Below, one piece after another: positions 23,389 to 34,683 of a stretch of DNA of 64,000 nucleotides. This stretch comes from Benincasa hispida (taxonomy: Eukaryota > Streptophyta > Magnoliopsida > Cucurbitales > Cucurbitaceae). Both the position numbers and the translations under genes were made by a program. The stretch is from NCBI RefSeq assembly GCF_009727055.1, contig NC_052357.1, positions 85,267,380 to 85,331,379 of the forward strand, read 5' to 3'. Each line of letters starts with the position of its first letter. Positions within the stretch are counted from its first letter, which is position 1. The notes under the pieces are model-generated. The model saw nothing but the letters and a program-made list of their open reading frames with translations. It was not told where the DNA came from and did no database searches.

Positions 23389-24560
23389 TTACTAGGTGTA
23401 TTTATCTTGATGCTCCAAAGCATCCCTTATTTCTTCTTTTATTTTCTCGAAATAAATTACGCACTTGAAGAATGTTATTTGAGCAAGAGCATTTCTCGGC
23501 AACATTCGAGCTCCTTTAAGAACGCCATTTATGCACTCGGATAGATTTGTCTCTTCCACCCATATCTAACCCTCCATCATGTGCTTGAGTCCATTGCTCT
23601 ATACCAATGTTGTCATAAAAACTCAGACAACTCCAATTTATTCCTTTGATCGAATTTGAAACTGACACTCGGCACGACATAATTTTTCAGTGTATTAAAT
23701 TTTTTATTTTTTTATTAAAGTTGCTGATGATATCTCTTCCACCCATATCTACACGTGTTTCGAGATTGATCTGCTTAACCATATATATCCACCTAGGTAA
23801 CAATTTGTAAGACTCATCTCAATCACCGATCACTTTAGCCAACGCTTTTCTTTTGTCCTCTCACACCCTATGGTAAAGAACATGATATCCAAACTTCGAT
23901 TTGATGTCGGACTACAGTTATGTCACGCTTATAGATGGTTTTTCTCTTACGGCATCACAGAACTCTAGTGCAATCATTGGTGAATCCAATTGCACATGAA
24001 TTTGACTCAGTTCTGAATAAAAACATGTATGTTACTCATCACACTTAATGATCTTGTACAAGCCATGCGATTTTTTCATTATTGCACGAAGTCTCCATTT
24101 ACAACCTTCTTCCCAGTTCTTACACTGAATTGCCTAAATCGTCGGTGTCGATTCTACAATCTCATATGGTGCATGACATTTAATAGCAAAACATTTGACC
24201 ATGTGTTGTAGCATTTCTTTATCTTGACAAATCATCTCTTTATACAACTGAGTATTGTCAACGTCCACAGGGGCTACAATTGGGTCATGTTCTCGAATGC
24301 TATCTAGTACATTCATATCCAAATCGTTGAATGTATCTAAAGGTAACTCATGTTCACGACCATCGAAATCCAGCTCTTCAAATTCATCGTCCGTTTCTGT
24401 TATAAAATTTCTATACTGATTGTTAGCCGCCATAACTTCATTATCAAATGGCGATGCAACTAACTCCAGATCAGGATCAATACATTGAGTTGGATCTTCA
24501 AACTGACTAAATGGTGCATTCAAGTTTATATCCAACCCTATCCTATTTACATTTACATAC
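22761..24560 (-). pseudogene. MULE (MuDR-type) transposase with catalytic core deleted
   Basis: Minus strand. The N-terminus near 24560 is an acidic region (ETDDEFEELDFD). Next comes a MuDR-type zinc-binding segment (CKWRLRAIMKKS, then KCDE, stop, HTC, about 24110-24015), then SKFGYHVLYHR and KLLPRW (23910-23800). The central DDE catalytic domain is missing. Sequence resumes with EETNLSECINGVLKGARMLP (23560-23500), FFKCVIYFEKIKEEIRDALE, a SWIM-type zinc finger (SCNKWQAFDIPCSHFMAVC, 23130-23070) and a C-terminal CCHC knuckle (CGFCNQLGHNRRKC, 22840-22795), ending at the stop at 22761. Stops and a TAA microsatellite (23351-23388) break the frame further. It is adjacent to a copia fragment at 24560 and to the PMD gene on its 3' side. 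Confidence 0.85.
23351..23388. repeat. (TAA)n microsatellite
   Basis: Uninterrupted TAA repeat of about 12.7 units inside the degenerate MULE transposase, between the NLSE block and the SWIM finger. Confidence 0.95.
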
Positions 24561-25560
24561 AAATGCACTAAATTCAGGAGTTGATGTTACCGTAGTATCT
24601 TTAGTCAGTTTTTGCAATATTAGTTTGCTACGAGGTAGATGATTCTTAATATGATCCTCTTCTAAGAACGTAGCATTTGTCGATACAAATACTTTATCTT
24701 CTTGGGGATCATAAAGCAATCCTCCTTTATTTTCTTTGGGGTATCCTACAAATAGGCATAATTTCGAACGTGTTTCCAATTTTTTATGATTATGTACCAA
24801 AACGTGTTCTGGACAACCCCAGATACGAAAATGACGTAAACTCGTTTTATGTCCTTTCCATAATTCATACGATGTTTCAGAAACACTATTTGAAGGAACA
24901 ACGTTTAGAATATATACTGCAGTCTGTACTGCATACCCTCAAAAGGATTGAGATAACTGAGCATAACTCATCATAGACCGAACCATGTCCAACAAGGTTT
25001 GATTTTTCCTTTCTGCAACACCATTTTGTTGTGGTGTTCCAGGTGTTGTGAGTTGGGATTGAATTCCATGATCTACTAGATAGTTCTGGAATTGTAAATC
25101 CATGTACTCACCACCTCGATCAGATCGAAGTGTTTTAATTCTTTTACTTAACAAATTTTCAGTCTCAGCCTTAAATTCTTTGAACTTTTGAAGAGTTTCA
25201 GACTTATGACTGATTAAGTAAATGTAGCCATATCTAGAGTAATCATCAATAAAACTGATGAAATATTGATAACCTCCTCGAGCTGTAACATTCATCGGAC
25301 CACATAGGTCTGAATGTATAAGTTCAAGAGGCTCTTTGGCACGAAGACCTTTTTCAGAAAAAGATCTTTTAGTCATTTTTCCCTCAAGACATGATTCACA
25401 CGGAGGTAGAAAACTGTCTTCTAACTGATTTAGATGATTATTTTTTTTATCAATCTTTCAATCCTGTTGTTAATGTGACCAAGCCTGAGGTGTTAAAGAT
25501 AGGCATTAGGAGAAATTTTCCGCTTTTTATTATGAGTTTCAGCTGTTTTAAACATCTTTA
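24560..25560 (-). pseudogene. Ty1/copia integrase fragment
   Basis: Minus strand. It starts in a damaged GAG-pre-integrase region (25560-25390: HLRLGHI-like, with a frameshift). It continues with CESCLEGKMTKRSF and a long intact integrase stretch at 25376-24939 with ISFIDDYSRYGYIYLI, LRSDRGGEYM, TPGTPQQNGVAERKNQTLLD and MVRSMMSYAQL. The linker NHKKLETRSKLCLFVGYP ... VFVSTNATFLEEDH follows, ending near 24560 at the MULE sequence. Integrase residues D, D and E (in FIDDYSR, LRSDRGGEY, NGVAER) are present. RT and RNase H are absent. Related to, but not the same copy as, the copia pol at 4137-6904. Confidence 0.87.
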
Positions 25561-26172
25561 TAGCTCGAAGCTCCAATGGTACGTGAATAACTGATTAAAC
25601 TCTTTAGTCACGGGATCCGCCATTCGTTAACTTAATGGCACTCCACTAAAGAACGATAGCTGAACTCTCCTTACCACAGATATATTATGTGTCTATCTTA
25701 ACCAATCAACAGTGCGACAACCCATCACTGATCGCTCGTAAGTACAACTCGGCCAAAAACCGTTATACCCCTATAGTTACATCTAACTCCTTAAGTACCA
25801 TTAAATCCTCTAATGAACATAAGTCATAGTCCTACTATGACTATGTCCTCACTTCCAAAGAGAAGCTGTGGCCACTATGTTCAAGCCCCGAAATCAGCTC
25901 TTAAGGGAGCAATCTTTCTATTTATCCCTGTTTCGGGAAATGAGAGAATTCCATCTTGTATATTGAGTTCCCAGCTCCCAAATCAGACAAGTCCCCAAAA
26001 AGGTAAGCATGTTGAGTTGGCAATCGGACCACTCTCACCCCATCAGGATCAGGTATCCGACCTTAATCTTTATACTACAAAAGCATTAATAATTAAACAC
26101 AAATGCAGAAAACCCACCACGACTTTAAAAGAAGTTCAAAAGAGAATTGAAATTTGGAATATCATAACAACC
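25561..26172 (-). mobile_element. Copia LTR fragment joined directly to the integrase, plus short leader remnant
   Basis: 25561-26065 repeats, in the same orientation, 27360-27870 of the neighbouring LTR (GCTCGAAGCTCCAA, CACTCCACTAAAG, TCATAGTC...ACTATGACT, TCCCCAAAAAGGTA). It abuts integrase coding sequence, so gag, protease and most of the leader were lost. About 100 bases of unrelated sequence, possibly leader, then lead to the PBS. Confidence 0.75.
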
Positions 26173-26186
26173 TGGCTCTAATACCA
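26173..26186 (-). other. Primer-binding site of the minus-strand copia LTR
   Basis: Minus strand reads TGGTATTAGAGCCA, an initiator-Met-like PBS with one change from TGGTATCAGAGC, two bases from the LTR edge at 26189. Confidence 0.82.
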
Positions 26187-26188
26187 AT

Positions 26189-28145
26189 TGAAGGAAATCG
26201 AATACGGGAATTTCCATGAGCAGCGGAAGGATCATTTCAAATTAAAATCATATATGAACTTTACAATTAAAATCATAAATAGAAACGTACGATTATACTA
26301 AATACATAAATTGCAGCATTTTATACAAAAGATCAAGGACATGAGCAACACACTTTTGTAGACTCATCTTCAAGCTCCTTGATCACGAACGCTTGATCAC
26401 AACAGCACAGCAACACATGAACGCTCGTCTAACACGATCGCTACACTACACGAACACCTCGCAGTCGAACTAAGTGATCACCAAGGTCACGAACACACCA
26501 AACACCATGAACGGCCTTTACAGAACCTCGACCGTGTCGAGTTGTGTATGACACCACCAAGAAGGTTACCTTGGTATTCTGGGTGTGAGAAGCCAGAGGG
26601 TGGGCTCTGTGTGGACTTAGTTTGAGGTAGAAAACTGGAGGAACCATAGTCATGTAAACGATTGAGCAAGTGGGAGATGGAATAACCTATCGTATAGGTT
26701 GATGCCCAATCATTTAGGAAAAGCTAAGTGATCGTCTAACAAAAACTATGCGATCATTTAGCTCATCGCTTAGTTGAGTGTCTATCGCCAAAGAACACTC
26801 CATGATCGTTTAGCTAACTTCAAGCTGTCGCTTAGTAAATCCCATTTACTTGACAACTATCCGTGAGTATTTTTCGAGATTGGAAATCTCAAATCAACCT
26901 TTTTGCAAATCTTTTTCCAACATTACTAAAATTAGGAAAATATTTTTCCTTTTTACTCATGGTTACCATGAAAACCACCAATAACCTCTCACTCAATTGG
27001 TTATTAGAGAAAAAGAGATAATTATTTAATAATTAATATTATTATAAATATAAATGATAACTAACTTACCATAATANATATTATTATAAATATAAATGAT
27101 AACTAACTTACCATAATATATTTATAACTTATAGTTTTAATATTTCATCTCATGAAACATATAAACCATAGCTCTTTTTCTATTCCATGGCACTTAATGT
27201 AAATCTTATTTACATTAATCCTCCATTAGATGTATCTCATACATCATACCGATCATATCATATATAATCGAATTATCTCTTGTTAATTTGAGCATTTCAA
27301 ATCAACACCAAGAACTGATCCTCAACTTGAATCCACTGAACTAGTAAGGGGGCCTTATGAACCTGTAGCTCGAAGCTCCAACGGTACGTGAATAACTGAC
27401 TAAACTCTATAGTCACGGGATCTACCATTCATTAACTGACAGACACTCCACTAAAGGCCGACAGTTGAACTCCCCTTACCACAGATATATTATGTGTCCA
27501 TCTTAACTAACCAGCAGTGCGATAACCCTTCACAGATCGCTCATAAAACAGCTCGGCCAATAATCGTTATGCCCCTATAGTCACATCTAACTTCTTAAGT
27601 ACCACTAAATCCTCTAATGAACATAAGTCATAGTCTTACTATGACTGAGTCCTCACTTCCAAAGAGAAGTTGTGGCCACTATGTTCAAGCTTCAGAATCA
27701 GCCCTTAAAGGAGCAATCTCACTACTTATCCCTGTTTCAGGAAAGAAGTGAATTTCATCTTGTATATTGAGTTCCCAGCTCCCAAATCAAACAAGTCCCC
27801 AAAAAGGTAGGCATATTGAGTTGGCAATTTAGCCACTCTCACCCATACTAATCAAAGGATTGCCCTTAATAGAAGGAGTTCACAAAACACTCAAGATTGA
27901 GGTCGTGTCACCTATGGTAATTTAGGTGAGATGTAAGTCTCTAGTATCAACAGCGTTATATACAGAATCTAGTCATCTTGTGGTCCGATCTTATACAAAC
28001 TCTTTGCATATGATACCCCTGCTCGCATGTCTCCACATGAATGGTCAGGATCTACCATCTATAGTAGTTTACAACACTTACAAACCTCTACAAAGCGGGC
28101 CGTATCCGTAGTGCTACAAGGATCAAGTATCCCACCTTAATCCTT
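26189..28145 (-). mobile_element. Copia LTR, minus orientation, 5' end truncated
   Basis: It begins TGAAGGAAATCG next to the PBS and is the reverse-complement counterpart of the LTR at 39870-42168. It lacks the first ~330 bp of that LTR and stops at about 28145, where a plus-oriented LTR of the same family begins. CGATC/CGATCG motifs occur at 26690-26860. An N at 27077 lies between two identical 41-bp copies. Small ORFs here are not genes. Confidence 0.83.
27036..27118. repeat. 41-bp perfect duplication around a single N
   Basis: 27036-27076 and 27078-27118 are identical, beginning ATATTATTATAAATATAAAT, with an N at 27077. The corresponding LTR at 41330-41370 has this segment once, which favours an unmerged assembly overlap. 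Confidence 0.9.
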
Positions 28146-29133
28146 AGTGGAATGTCTGACAGTTTACAGATGGTGGATCTCGTAGCTAAAGAGTTTAGTT
28201 AGCTATTCACGGACCGTTGGAGCTTCGAGCCACAGGTCCATTAGATCCCCTGAGTAGCTTGGATAAAGTCAAGAACCAGTGTTTAGGTTAATTTGAAATG
28301 TTCAAATTGATAAGAGGAAGTTCAATTATATATGATATAATTGGCTAACTATATGAGATACATTATTTTGGAGGAAATTAGATATAAATATGATTTATAT
28401 CAAGTAGATGAGAAAATACTATAGTAGATATGTGATATCAAACTATAGGATAAAAATATAATATGATTATATTTATTAATTAATTAGTTGATTAATTATA
28501 AGATAATTAATCCAAAAATTCACGTTCGGAAGTGGGTTAGTGGGGTAGCGCCGGTTATTGTAACCAATGAATTAAAATGAAAATATTTTTCATTTTGAAT
28601 GGCCTCGTCGAAAAAAGATAGAAGATCGCATTGGTGAATCGTAAACGATTGTTTAAGAATTTCGAGAGCTTATGCGATAGTCGCCCTTCATCTAGACGAT
28701 CGTCCACCTCGCGCCTAAACGATCGCACACTTATTTCTACACGATCACATAGCTTCTCTAAACGATCGTATAGTGTGTCGATTTTGCTAAACGATCGTAT
28801 ACATTTTCTTAAACGATCGTTCAGTAAAATTTACACGATCGTGTAGCTTCTCTTAAATGATAATCATTTTACTATGCGATAGCGCTTTTTCCCTCCCACT
28901 TGCTTATCGCCTACACGATCTGTGCTTCCTCCTTCCTCAACCAAATTCACCAAAGACCACACTTTGGGTTCTCACTCTAAGAATACCTGGGGCTCTTTTC
29001 TAGTGGTTTCGTCCCCACAGAGTTCGTGTTCACGGTTGTTCGTGTTGCTGCAGTTGACGCTTCCGTTAGGCGTTGGTAGATCACATGGATGGTTTTCGCT
29101 GCTTTGAGTGCTGAATTTTGAAGAACGTCTTCA
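28146..29133 (+). mobile_element. Copia 5' LTR, plus orientation, truncated at its start
   Basis: It aligns by eye with the second half of the LTR at 39870-42168: GTGG AATGTCTGACAG, GAGTTTAGTTAG, TTGAAATGTTCAAATTGA and TATATGATATAAT in order. It ends CGTCTTCA at 29133, followed by a PBS-like TGGTATGGCAC. Divergence from the 3' LTR is obvious (roughly one base in five in the best blocks). Contains an array of ACGATCGT palindromes (28694-28850). Confidence 0.75.
28694..28850. repeat. Array of ACGATCGT palindromes
   Basis: Six CGATCG cores occur in 157 bp, spaced about 20-45 bases and mostly in the context AAACGATCGTATAG-CTTTCT. Three more (29310-29480) continue beyond the LTR end into the leader. 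The LTRs at 26189 and 39870 have only decayed versions. Each core has two CpGs in otherwise CpG-poor DNA. Confidence 0.85.
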
Positions 29134-31263
29134 ACTGGTATGGCACTCTTTCCCTTGTTATTTTGTTGTTCATAGCATGCTGATAATTAGTGTTTGTTTG
29201 CATAACTATATGTTCTGAATGTATAATATGTATTTAGATCACTGTGAGATTGGAGCGATCCGAACGTGCTCATGGACTCTTCGATAAGAGATCCTTCAGT
29301 AACTACCTACACGATCGCACGGTATACGATACAAAGGCACTTGCTAAGCGATTGTTTAGGCGATAGTGCTTTGCCTCATCGTAGTCGTTTAGACGATCGT
29401 GTAAGGCTGACATTGTGCGGAGCGCATTAGACAATCGCATACCTTCATCGCTTAACAAAAGGTACACGATCGTTTAGCTCTGGGAGTGTTGGTAAACGAT
29501 AAAGAAAATTGTCTTTTCTTTCGTGTAGATGATTACGGGGAGTTTGGTGCACGATGGTTGGAGACGCGTTGCTTCACCCGGACGGTTCAAGACCCAATTC
29601 GCCTGTTTGAACCGGAGACTCCTTATTTTGTAATAGTTAGCTTTATTTTTGTGGATTTGAGATAATTTTACCCGGTTCATCAACATTTGTTTATTATACA
29701 TGTGATGTATGGTATTTATATGGCAAAGTGTTTGACATATAGTTTAAAAGCCCACCTTAGGTTGTGAAATTATTCATGCATCATGTATTCTAAATGTTAT
29801 AATCTAGCATGAAGAAATTACGTGAAAGCATGCGCATGCATCATGAAATATAAGAGTTATCTTTTGCATGCAGTGAGCATTATTATGCATCATCCTTTTA
29901 TCATAAGTGTTATAGTCTAAGGGTGAATGGAAGCATGTTGTTCTTGTTTCGTTGCTTTTTTTGTATAAGCGTTATATAAAAGAAGTAGCAATGAATGAAA
30001 AATGCATTGAGCATGACATTTAGGCTGTTTATAATCGTTATGAATGCCTTGCATGTGTTAGCTTTGCATTGTGGTTTTGATTATTTCCATTTATAAGTTT
30101 TACAAAGGAAATTAAAACTAAAATCAATAAGAAATAGTTGCATGCGAACTTAGGGTGAACTCAAGTTTTTAAAAATGGTTTTAAAATTGGATTGAGATAG
30201 ATCTAAGTTCAAATGGTTCTTAAGAGTTTAGTAACCTCGATTAATATTTTAAAGTCGGTTTAATATGATTAAATTGATTGACATAAAAGATTAAATTTGT
30301 TTTAAATCTATCTATAAGGAACCTTTTATCTAAGGCAGGTTCTGTCTAGGCTGGGGTTCTTAAGCTGATGGAAACGGAACACCCCTACCTAGGAACCTAC
30401 CTGGAAAGGTGAATTAGATAGATTTTCTACAAGCATGCGAAAATTGGTCAAAGACTCCATTAAAGAGTTTAATGGATGATGAACAAAAGTTGTTTAACTA
30501 TCCAAGGTTATAAAATACTCAGTGGGAGGAAGAGGTGTATCTGATATGTTTATGATTCCACCCACATTTCTCCCTGAATGTTCACACCGTAAGATTTATG
30601 CTTGTCCTTGTGGTGCCCTAGGAGCATCCTCCTTCGGATGGTGTTTGCATGAGTTAATATCAAGGTGGATAGAGAGAGTATTTATAGTAAGTGGGTGAAG
30701 GGTGTGTGTCAACATGTCCTATGGTCTCTGTCATTGGTTCACACCGTAAGATCATTCTGTACTCCTTCGTGGCACCCTAGGAGCGTCCCCGTTCGAATGA
30801 GTTTTGTGCAGTTGGTCAAAATCAAGGTGAACTCCAGAAATGGATAAGGTCGCTTTAGGTTTTTCCCCAATCAGATTTTTTCCTTCGGATTGGCTGCTTG
30901 AGGCAGATCTCTAGGGCCTAGAATGGCGGGTCACACACTTACGAGAGATTGTTAAGTAAGTTAATGATCTCTTAACCAAATCAATGATGACTAGTAGTTA
31001 TAGGAGCAAGAGTTGTTCTGGTATTAATGACTAGTTGAGAACTTCTCAATTCAGATGAGGGATAATTGACCTCCCTTCGGCGGCTTTTGTCCTAAACCTT
31101 TGAAGCGTCATTGCAAAACTAGATGTCACATGGGGTTCATATAAGTTTTGCTAAATCCTTACTGGATGTTGTTTGTTTTACAAAGGGTATTTGCTTAAAA
31201 CATAACGTAGGTCAATGTGTTTTTCTTTTCAGCAACTCTTAGTATTTCCGTAGTGCCTTTCAT
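29134..31263 (+). mobile_element. Untranslated leader of the plus-strand copia element
   Basis: 2.1 kb between the 5' LTR and the gag ATG with no credible ORF. A degenerate PBS may lie at 29136-29147. The 29750-30060 part repeats TATAAG(A/T)GTTAT and ATGCATCAT blocks. The 30540-30840 part has two copies of TTCACACCGTAAGAT...GCCCTAGGAGC and shares TTTATAGTAAGTGGG with the leader at 6905-8836. Confidence 0.68.
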
Positions 31264-32584
31264 ATGACCGAATACATGCAGTGGAAAGAATCGTGTGAAA
31301 TGTATTTCGTGGCAAACGACCTCGAATTTTTCATGGTTGAGGACTGTCCTCAAGTCCCGACCCTTGATGCACCGCGAAGTGCTCGCAATGCATATGAGGT
31401 GTGGATGAAGGCTAATTCATTGGGCCGACTTCACATTTTGGCTAACATACCTGATGTTTTGGCCAAAAGGGTTGAGAACATGGTCATTGCACGCGAGATC
31501 ATGGACTCATTGCAAGAAGTGTTTGAACGTCAGTTCTTACTTTTTGAGCACAAAGGGATGGATGACAAAACCAGTAGTGTCAGTTATTCTGACACTGATC
31601 CAACTACTCTTCAAAAGAGGAGGAAAGACAGTAAATCTGATTTATTGGTCTTGGAAACGTGTTTGTAGAGAATGATGATCCTGCTTGGATCCTTGATTCG
31701 GGTGCTACCAGCCATGCCAGTTTCTCTTATCAAATATTCAATTCCTGGCAAACGTTGCCACAATGAGAGATGACTCTACAAGTCGGTACTGGTGAGGTTG
31801 TTTCAGCTGTTGCTCTAGGTAGGTTGAAGTTATTTGTTGACAAGAAACTTTATCTGTTACTAGATAATGTTTTCATTTTTCCTCATATTAAGAGGAACTT
31901 AATCTCAGTTTCTTGTCTCATTGAACAAGGATATTCAGTCTCTTTTTTTAAGAATAAAGTGTTTATTTTCAAGAATGGAATGGAGATTAGTTATGGTTCA
32001 ATGGAAAGTAACTTATATGTACTAAGACCGTTAGTCATAAAAGCCTTGTTTGATACTGAAATGTTCAATACGGCAACAACAACTAAAAGACCAAATGTTT
32101 CTCCTAAGGAAAACGCCCATCTTTGGCATCTAATATTAGGTCACATCAACCTCAATAGGATTGAGAAGTTGGTGAAAATTGGACTTCTAAAGAGTTTAGA
32201 AGAAAACTCCTTGTTGGTATGTGAATCATGCCTCGAAGGCAAGATAACCAAATGACATTTTACTGGAAAAGGTTACAAAGCCAAGGAGCCTTAGAGCTTA
32301 TACATTCAGACCTCTGTGGTCCGATGAATGTTAGAGCTCGGGATGAGTATGAATATTTAAACTCTTTCATAGATGATTCTTCAAGATACGGGTATCTCTA
32401 ACTAATGCAACATAAGTCTGAAGCCCTTGACAAGTTCAAGGAGTATAAGGCTAAATTTGAAAACTTGTTAGGTAAGAAGATAAAAATACTACGATCTGAT
32501 TGTGGTGGAGTGTATATGGACCTCCAATTCCATAACTATATGATAAAACATGGGATTGCGTCCCGACTCTCGACCCCTGGTACA
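31264..32584 (+). pseudogene. Ty1/copia gag, protease and integrase N-part; split by an insertion
   Basis: Starts at ATG 31264 or just upstream: YMQWKESCEMYFVANDLEF is Gag N-terminus. Gag is shortened because HKGMDD jumps to a serine-rich end near 31560-31668 without a zinc knuckle. The protease site WILDSGATSHA is at 31688-31720. GAG-pre-integrase HLWHLILGHINLNRIEKL is at about 32118-32170; integrase CESCLEGKITK ends at a stop at 32253. Further integrase (DDSSRYGYL-like, LRSDCGGVYMDLQF) runs to STPGT at 32584. There the reading is cut by an LTR starting TGATGACATG; the missing continuation resumes at about 37807. Confidence 0.88.
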
Positions 32585-34683
32585 TGATGACATGTAGAAA
32601 TGCATGTCATCATCTTAGGCCTTTTACTTAGAATTATGAAGGTTGTTAAGTAGAATATGTGACAATTATGTTAGAAATTCATGAGAAAATGAGCATGCAT
32701 CGTTCAGCATGATGAATCTCACCTAACCCGTTATTATGCGTTCAATGTTCTATTTTTGTAGCTAACGCAGGAAGTGGACGCAAACGCGAAAATTGGACCA
32801 CCGCATGCGAAGGAACTCTCCATCGCAAAAGCGAACGCGTTCGATCAACACATGGATGTTGCGATAATCAGCTGCATGTGTCCATCACATGGGAGTTGCG
32901 CTCGTCAAGTGATTGCGATCATTGTGTAGATTTGTGGTATTAAGTAAACGCATCAATGCATCTACCTTGGGAAAAGCAAAAGATGATGTTGACATTTCAC
33001 CTACCACGTCGTTAGCAACACAGATTCAGAAAGGACTAAACGTGTCGAATGTCAGAATCAGAGCAGTCCATTAATGCTGTTGGCGATTCAAGGTCTATAT
33101 AAAGAAGCCGATGAGCACAATCTCAAGTGGTCTGGGGATTACCCCTACAACCCAGGGTTTTCCCTGCGATCCAGACAAATACGTGAGAAGACGCTTAAGA
33201 GTTCTTCACATCCTTCATCCATTCCGAGTGACGACCGGAGCCTTCGACCGGAGCTAGATCTCGAGAGAGTCTGCTCCATCATCCATCCATGACACCACCG
33301 GCATCCTTGACGCGCATCCGCTGGAAACAAGTCCTTGCTTCCAGCCGATCATTTCATTTTCCCTTATTTTCTTATATTGTATTGTATATATTTTGTGATT
33401 AAAGAATTTATACATTTTATGTTGAATACATTTCTATGTTTCCTTCGATTCCATCTCCATCTTCTCTACTTAGCATCTTTAACTTTCATTGCATCACTTA
33501 GTGAGATTGCTAGAGTATCGCATACTTAGTCATGTGGATTAGGGATATAAAGCATGTAGCAAACCACCGAGAGGTGTGCGTTGCGTGAGTGTATGAGTAA
33601 ACCTTATTTGCTTAGTGTGAAGCTGTAGCAACGCTTGTCTATAAGCGGAAGCAATGCTTGTCTATGAGTAAAGTCAGCAACAACCAACTGCCCGGGAGGG
33701 TAAGTGGTTGGTCACATTTAAGCAATGTAAATCATTGTTCACTAGAGATAGGAATAATCTTATGTCAGCAAAGTTCATGTGATTACCTTGTCTATGAGCG
33801 CATCATTCATCATTTAGGCATACTTGAAAGAGTAGTTTAAAACTCAAATCTAAGATTCGAGAGAGCAGATTGGAACGCATAGGCAAGAATGGGGAACTTA
33901 GAGATAAGCTCCGTTTTCTATCACACAATGTATGCACCCTACGGATAGAATATTGCATGCATCCAGGAAGTAGGATAAGGTGGTATGCGGCTATCATGCT
34001 CATGTGGCGAGAGTTCTTGAGGGTTTAGGCAGGCATAGGCTTCCCGACACTATCGCAGGTACACCGCATACGTCTTAGAGTTAGGCTCAAGTGTGTGTAG
34101 CATGATTGCATGCCTTGTATTGACTAAGGTTGCCCTTGCGGTTACTCTTAAGGGTTGCAATGAAGACATATCCACATTTTATCTATTTTTCCACTCATTT
34201 GTTTCATGTTAAGAGTTGTCGTGTATCTACCTCTCATTCATATTCTCATTGCATTGTTTGTTAGTTAGGAGTAGGAGTAGTGTTAGNCATTTGTTTCATG
34301 TTAAGAGTTGTCGTGTATCTACCTCTCATTCATATTCTCATTGCATTGTTTGTTAGTTAGGAGTAGGAGTAGTGTTAGAATAGAAATCTCCCCATCCATT
34401 CTTTTATTCAACCGCCGCATGCACATTACTGCATTCACCCAACTACAAGTCCCTAAGTTAAACCTCGGATCACCCGAGAAACTTGCGTTCATGTTATACT
34501 TGGCGTGAGCGCAAGAAAACTTGTGACAGGACGCATGGTCATCGCATACAATTATTAACGCATAGTCATTCCAACGCATGAGCATCGACGCATGACTATC
34601 AACGCATACCTTAAGAACATGCATCGCATATTGCGTCCAAGCGATTTTAGTTGTCAAGTAAATTGACATCTAATTTCCCATCA
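32585..34683 (+). mobile_element. Left arm: Tat/Athila-type LTR, plus orientation
   Basis: Starts TGATGACATG at the break in the copia integrase and ends ATCA at 34683. Length is about 2.1 kb, including a 91-bp duplication around an N at 34287. The first 30 bases form a perfect 9-bp hairpin (GATGACATG...CATGTCATC). A TATA-like TCTATATAAAGAAG lies at about 33094-33107. It is an inverted copy of 35944-37804 over nearly its whole length, but its outer 156 bp or so have no partner. Similar to the LTR piece at 3311-4098. ORFs inside (33074-33330 and others) are not conserved between copies. Confidence 0.82.
34196..34378. repeat. 91-bp perfect duplication around a single N
   Basis: 34196-34286 and 34288-34378 are identical, beginning CATTTGTTTCATGTTAAGAG, with N at 34287. 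The inverted partner LTR has this segment once (about 36240-36330), which points to an assembly join. Confidence 0.92.

Noticed and set aside
28694..28850. Regularly spaced palindromes resembling a CRISPR array
   Set aside because: Repeats are short, unevenly spaced and lie inside a plant LTR; no cas genes and a eukaryotic context.
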